Part shown: positions 60,306-64,000 of the stretch, piece by piece | Layout: every line of letters starts with the position of its first letter | How positions within the stretch are numbered: position 1 is the stretch's first letter | NCBI GenBank assembly: GCA_965659665.1 | Contig: CBFHWU010000018.1 | Location: 22,697-86,696 of the forward strand | From: CBFHWU01 sp965659665 | GTDB taxonomy: Bacteria > Bacteroidota > Bacteroidia > Flavobacteriales > Flavobacteriaceae | Direction of reading: 5' to 3' | Length of the DNA: 64,000 nucleotides | Position numbers and translations under genes: made by a program | Notes under the pieces: generated by a model | What the model saw: only the letters and a program-made list of their open reading frames with translations | Database searches by the model: none | What the model was told of the DNA's origin: nothing

Positions 60306-61688
60306 TTACAGATTAGGGACAGTTACACTAGATCGGATCCAACAATCAAATGTAATGGTTTGTCCAGCATTCCCTTCCGTAAATATATCTGTTTTGCTTG
60401 GTGCTCGTCCGTTATAACTTGCCGCCAATTTGGCAGCCAATTTTTTTACAGAAGCATCAACAGCTGCGGCACGATTAGCTGTTTTTGCAGCTAGCCAATA
60501 CACCGCACGTTTTTCGAACTGAGTTTTTCCACAGTCGTTTGCACTATCGGCATACAACCCCGCAATTAAGACGTAGGCTTTCCCCATAGAGGGTTGAAAT
60601 TTAAGCGCGTCCATCGCATATTTTCTAGCTTGACTTTTACGTCCTTTATTTTTAAACTTAACCGAAATCTTGTACAATATGGAAGCTTTTCGATACTGGT
60701 CATCTTCAAGACTTAACGATTCCTCGTAGTAAGCTAAAGCTTGATCGCTATTTCCTGTCTTATCATTTAGTATCCCTAAATAATAAGCTGAATCTGCAGA
60801 TGGGTTCTCCTTGTGCAAAGCTTCCACTAACTCTACAAATAAGGGATCATCTGAACAATCTTTGTTGTCCATTCGGCCTGCAGCACGCTTAAGCCAAACA
60901 ACATTAGATTTATTTTTTTCAAAATTCTTTCGATATAATGGAATCAAGTTCTCACAAGAGGACTCTTTTGCTATCATAGCTTCAAGATTTTTTTGATAGG
61001 TAGTATTAGCTACCGAATTAACCTCACAAAGACGTTTATTTCGTTTGTCTTTAGAGGTCATTGGAACTCCTTGATCGATTTTATTAATAATAACATCAAG
61101 ATTTTTAGCTAATTTGGTGTTTTCAAAAGAAAATTTTTCTGAAATATCTTCATATTTATTGAACAATAGTTCAGTGGTTACTTCGCTATCTCCCGATTTA
61201 TATAACCCATAAAGCGTTTTAAAATAATTATACAATCCCTTTGGATTAGTAAAGCTATTAATATCTTCGCTAAAAGCGGTATCGAAAATGGCGTAAATTT
61301 CTTTTGGAGTTCCTAGTTCATAATCCAACATCACTTGAGCTTTACTGGCCAAAATCTTTCCTTTTTCACTTGCTCCTCTTCGAGAGGGGAAATGAGTCAG
61401 CCATTGATCGTAAAGACTCATAAGTTGATCCGCATAATCTGCTTTTTGGGCTGGATCATTCTTAATTTTGTGAGTTAAGATACGTTCCCCATAAATAAAA
61501 GTGGCAGCATTTAGCTCAGGACAACTCTCAAAAACCATAGACCAAGGTTCAAAAGCAGCATCGTAGTTTTTAACTTTTGCGTACTCCGCAAATATGGACA
61601 AGTTTGATGGACATTCTGAAGAAGCTTGTCCAAAGGTAGTATCGATAAATGTATTTAATACTACAAAAAAAGTAAAAATATATTTCAT
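60306..61688 (-). CDS. Periplasmic/outer-membrane tetratricopeptide repeat protein
   Basis: 460 residues: signal peptide (..FIDTTFGQ), then repeated helix pairs with TPR spacing; clear units include ADSAYYLGILNDKTGNSDQALAYYEESLSLEDDQ, ASILYKISVKFKNKGRKSQARKYAMDALKFQPSMGKAYVLIAG around residues 290-370. It lies 5 nt upstream of lptC in the envelope cluster. Probably a scaffold; no partner can be named. Confidence 0.82.
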   Translation of the reverse strand: MKYIFTFFVVLNTFIDTTFGQASSECPSNLSIFAEYAKVKNYDAAFEPWSMVFESCPELNAATFIYGERILTHKIKNDPAQKADYADQLMSLYDQWLTHFPSRRGASEKGKILASKAQVMLDYELGTPKEIYAIFDTAFSEDINSFTNPKGLYNYFKTLYGLYKSGDSEVTTELLFNKYEDISEKFSFENTKLAKNLDVIINKIDQGVPMTSKDKRNKRLCEVNSVANTTYQKNLEAMIAKESSCENLIPLYRKNFEKNKSNVVWLKRAAGRMDNKDCSDDPLFVELVEALHKENPSADSAYYLGILNDKTGNSDQALAYYEESLSLEDDQYRKASILYKISVKFKNKGRKSQARKYAMDALKFQPSMGKAYVLIAGLYADSANDCGKTQFEKRAVYWLAAKTANRAAAVDASVKKLAAKLAASYNGRAPSKTDIFTEGNAGQTITFDCWIRSSVTVPNL

Positions 61689-61703
61689 TTTTAAATTAAT
61701 TAT

Positions 61704-62954
61704 TTAATCGTATTGTCTTTTTATAAACCATCTATCGTTGAGCGATAATCCCAAACGAATATTAATGTAATTTTCTTCAATTAAATTGGCATCTTTCGTT
61801 CCCATTTTACCAATTTCGATTCCGATATTGGCGTTCGAAAATCCATTCAATGGCAAACCTACTCCAAAGGTTATGCCAAAGTCTTTTATGGATTGATTGT
61901 TCACAATAAGGCCCGTGTTTTCTGTTCGAAAACCAATTCGATAAACAATTCGACTCCAATAACTTGAGAAAGAGTCGAAATCAGGAATGTAAAACCCTCC
62001 AATGGAAAGTTGTGTTGCCTTCTCGTAGGAAGCATTATCAAAATTGATAAATGGATTATCAATTTCACTTTCCGAAAAAGTATATTGAGCTCCCAAATAC
62101 CATTTTGTGTCTTGACCTAACCCAAAACCAACACTTGAGGTTGTGGGTAAAGTGATTTCTGTTTTGTTTAATCCAAAATCAGATAAATCAATTTCTTGTT
62201 GATCCGTCAATTGACTTCCAAGCAGCGTAGATACAAAACGGGAATTATTACTATCAATTTTAGCCTCAGGTGAATAAGAAAAATGGAATTGACTTTCGAT
62301 TGATTCAGATAATTTTAAATGATATTGTGCGGCAAACTTTAGTTCAAAGCCACTAATCGAGGATTGGTTATCTAATCGTGTACTTCGTTCCACCTCTTCC
62401 AAGCTTCGAATAAATCGGCTTTCTATATTTCCGAAATTATAGTGAAATGATATTCCTAAGCCCAAATTCTTTAAAGGGCTCAATCCTAAAGATAAGAATG
62501 TTTTATTTACCCCTCCATCGCCTTCGTAACTCAAGCTTTCATTTGGAACCACATTTTCATCGATGATCAAGAGTCGGTATCCAACCGAAGATTGAGGAAG
62601 TAACCCAAAAGCAAATGAGAAATGTTTTGTAGGTATAGCAACAGCCAAATAGTTTAAGCTTGCTGTTTCGTAAGAGTCTGAACGAGAATTACCATCTGAA
62701 ACAGAAGTCGAATTATAATCCACCCCCAAAGAATAGTTTACTAATTTTAAGTCAGCTAAGGATGCGGGATTTGAGATATTAAGATGAATACTGTCCGAAT
62801 AACTTGTTAGGCCACCCATCATGCGGTTTTCGGCTGTACCCTTGAACACAGTTTTACCCACTCCATAAAAAGAATAGGGAGATAAGCTCCCTTTTTGGGC
62901 ATAGCCGCATAGTGTCGTAAATAATAAGAATGTAAAAATAAGCTTATTTGTCAT
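61704..62954 (-). CDS. Outer-membrane barrel protein of unknown function
   Basis: 416 residues with signal peptide ending at GYAQ and a FadL/transporter-like start (SPYSFYGVGKTVFKGTAENRMMGGLTSYSDSIHLNISNPASLADL), then about 14 predicted strands and a C-terminal YINIRLGLSLNDRWFIKRQYD. Similar proteins occur next to coaX in other Flavobacteriia, which supports a conserved cluster. Function not known. ATGA overlap with coaX. Confidence 0.8.
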   Translation of the reverse strand: MTNKLIFTFLLFTTLCGYAQKGSLSPYSFYGVGKTVFKGTAENRMMGGLTSYSDSIHLNISNPASLADLKLVNYSLGVDYNSTSVSDGNSRSDSYETASLNYLAVAIPTKHFSFAFGLLPQSSVGYRLLIIDENVVPNESLSYEGDGGVNKTFLSLGLSPLKNLGLGISFHYNFGNIESRFIRSLEEVERSTRLDNQSSISGFELKFAAQYHLKLSESIESQFHFSYSPEAKIDSNNSRFVSTLLGSQLTDQQEIDLSDFGLNKTEITLPTTSSVGFGLGQDTKWYLGAQYTFSESEIDNPFINFDNASYEKATQLSIGGFYIPDFDSFSSYWSRIVYRIGFRTENTGLIVNNQSIKDFGITFGVGLPLNGFSNANIGIEIGKMGTKDANLIEENYINIRLGLSLNDRWFIKRQYD

Positions 62955-63676
62955 GGTTTGATGTTCAATAGAAGCAAATTATGCATCCCTTTTAGAATAA
63001 AATTAGTGTCGACAAATATGCTATTTTTTATGTTCTCAGCCAAAAAATCAGCATCACCTCCTGTTAAAATTATCCTAAAATTATGGATTCTATCATAATA
63101 CGAGCTAATAAAACCATTAATCTCATAATGAAGCCCATTGAGTATGCCTAAATGAATAGATTCAAAAGTTGAGGTACCGTAGGTTTTTGTGATCGTCTTG
63201 GGAGTTAATTGGGGGAGTTGTGCAGTTTGGTGGTGTAAGGCTTGATAACGCATCTTCAGACCAGGTGATATTGCTCCACCTAAATGATGATTGTGTTGAT
63301 CTTTAAAGTCGTAGGTGATACATGTACCAGCATCAATTACCAACACTGAGCTGTTAGGGAAATGACAAGCTGCTGCACTTAACGCCACTACCCTATCCGT
63401 TCCAAGTTGTTCAATGGGGTGATAGTCACTGCTAAAAGGAAGTTTTAGCTTAGCGGTTACCTCGATTACTTTGCAATATTTTGATAAGATAGCAGTAACC
63501 TGACTTCTATCACAAGATACAGAGCCGACAATTGCAAATAAACAAGGATATTCTTTAAAAAAAGGATCCCATTCTATTTCATGAATGGAACTTAAGTGTT
63601 TTGCAATAAATAAATGATTATTCGTGAATACGCCTATTTTAGTTCGGGTATTTCCAATATCAACAACAAGATTCAT
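62951..63676 (-). CDS. coaX: Type III pantothenate kinase
   Basis: 241 residues, the first enzyme of CoA synthesis. ASKHA-fold motifs: VDIGNTRTKIGVF (phosphate 1), GTDRVVALSAA, VLVIDAGTCITYDF (phosphate 2), GGAISPGLKMRYQALHHQTAQLP and ILTGGDADFLAE. An extra Met codon at 63679 is a possible start. Gene order coaX - outer-membrane protein - TPR - lptC is contiguous with minimal gaps. Confidence 0.96.
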   Translation of the reverse strand: MNLVVDIGNTRTKIGVFTNNHLFIAKHLSSIHEIEWDPFFKEYPCLFAIVGSVSCDRSQVTAILSKYCKVIEVTAKLKLPFSSDYHPIEQLGTDRVVALSAAACHFPNSSVLVIDAGTCITYDFKDQHNHHLGGAISPGLKMRYQALHHQTAQLPQLTPKTITKTYGTSTFESIHLGILNGLHYEINGFISSYYDRIHNFRIILTGGDADFLAENIKNSIFVDTNFILKGMHNLLLLNIKP

Positions 63677-63724
63677 CATAAAGTAATGCCTGAAGACAAA
63701 AATAAGGACATTTTTATATTTTAC

Positions 63725-63754
63725 TTGTCGATTTTGATAAAGAGCTTATATTTG
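63725..63754 (+). promoter_or_regulatory. tRNA-Phe promoter
   Basis: TTG (63725-63727), 19-nt spacer, TATATTTG (63747-63754). This is the third promoter in the window with exactly the TTTG/TTG-N19-TAnnTTTG layout; tRNA start is 12 nt downstream. Confidence 0.8.
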
Positions 63755-63765
63755 CATTCTAAAAA

Positions 63766-63838
63766 GGTACCTTAGCTCAGTTGGTAGAGCAAAGGACTGA
63801 AAATCCTTGTGTCCCTGGTTCGATTCCTGGAGGTACCA
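63766..63838 (+). tRNA. tRNA-Phe (anticodon GAA)
   Basis: 73 nt cloverleaf: acceptor GGTACCT with AGGTACC, D arm GCTC..GAGC, anticodon arm AAGGA-CTGAAAA-TCCTT with GAA at 63799-63801, T arm CCTGG-TTCGATT-CCTGG. CCA is not encoded. Confidence 0.97.
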
Positions 63839-63843
63839 CATTT

Positions 63844-63876
63844 AAACCCTTTAAATCACTGATTTAGAGGGTTTTA
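63844..63876 (+). terminator. Probable terminator of tRNA-Phe
   Basis: Hairpin AAACCCT / AGGGTTT enclosing a second short stem TTAAATC / GATTTA, followed by TTTTATG. The T-tract is short, so efficiency is uncertain. Confidence 0.55.
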
Positions 63877-63988
63877 TGATTTTAACAACCAATATATGTA
63901 CACTATGGTGTACCATTTAGTGGTTTTTTTATCAAAAATTTGGAATCACTCAATTAATAAATAATACCTTTATAGAAAATAATCTTTT

Positions 63989-64000
63989 ATGATTAAAGTT
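63989..64000 (+). CDS. Possible start of a gene cut by the right window edge
   Basis: ATG at 63989 reads M-I-K-V to the edge. A near-consensus box TACCTTTA (63965-63972) lies 17 nt upstream. Too short to identify. Confidence 0.3.

Noticed and set aside
63704..63713. AAGGACATTT near tRNA-Phe matches part of a putative guide region (52179 area) of the Cas9-like locus
   Set aside because: Ten nt in AT-rich DNA is close to chance, and it falls in the middle rather than the seed end of the guide.

Overview
The window looks like chromosomal DNA of a marine-type member of the Flavobacteriaceae (Bacteroidota). The evidence is internal: low GC, the Bacteroidota promoter pattern TTTG-N19-TAnnTTTG in front of several transcripts, near absence of Shine-Dalgarno sites, lineage families (GLPGLI protein, SusC/TonB-like barrel, DUF2490 and DUF6588-like barrels, Crp/Fnr, DUF456), a two-gene methionine synthase and a type II-C-like Cas9. 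Species cannot be named from sequence alone.

Region by region. (1) 1-9.8 kb, minus strand: one long gene train pheA - aminotransferase - tyrA - DAHP synthase/chorismate mutase - rsgA - dtd - mazG-like - aroA - queA - rlmN - polyprenyl synthetase. It starts with a 17-codon leader peptide full of Tyr/Phe codons, followed by mutually exclusive antiterminator and terminator hairpins, so Phe/Tyr synthesis is probably controlled by ribosome-mediated attenuation. (2) 10.5-20.4 kb, minus: a complete methionine/SAM operon metK - metY - metX - osmC-like - metZ - methionine synthase in two pieces - metF, behind a SAM-II-like riboswitch. (3) 20.4-29.4 kb: outer-membrane barrels, a GLPGLI/TonB-like pair, deoxynucleoside kinase, a K+-dependent membrane pyrophosphatase and pdhB. 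(4) 29.5-38.4 kb, mostly plus: etfBA, a bifunctional nuclease, a nucleoside transporter, thyA, a membrane-anchored DHFR fusion, fabD, a sugar aminotransferase and the Kdo transferase. (5) 38.7-42.2 kb: small envelope proteins and a Crp/Fnr regulator.

(6) 42.5-47.9 kb: a decayed genomic island inserted at the 3' end of tRNA-Leu(UAG). A 67-bp tRNA fragment marks the far end, next to a frameshifted tyrosine-integrase pseudogene. The cargo is small secreted or lipoproteins, a truncated DUF3987 protein and a Kazal-domain protein. (7) 48-52.1 kb: dipeptidase, hemW, ruvC, a TonB-like lipoprotein and a DUF456 protein.

(8) 52.1-55.8 kb is the most unusual part: a full-length, uninterrupted Cas9-like gene (1132 codons) in which all three HNH catalytic positions and two of four RuvC positions are substituted. 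A tracrRNA-like gene is divergent from it and at least one repeat-like unit complementary to the tracrRNA anti-repeat lies just downstream. No cas1, cas2, csn2 or ordinary array is present. This fits an RNA-guided DNA-binding protein without cleavage, kept for regulation or another role.

(9) 56.1-63.7 kb, minus: an envelope-assembly cluster (PpiD-like PPIase, CNNM/CorC protein, LptC, TPR protein, outer-membrane protein, coaX), then tRNA-Phe at the right edge.
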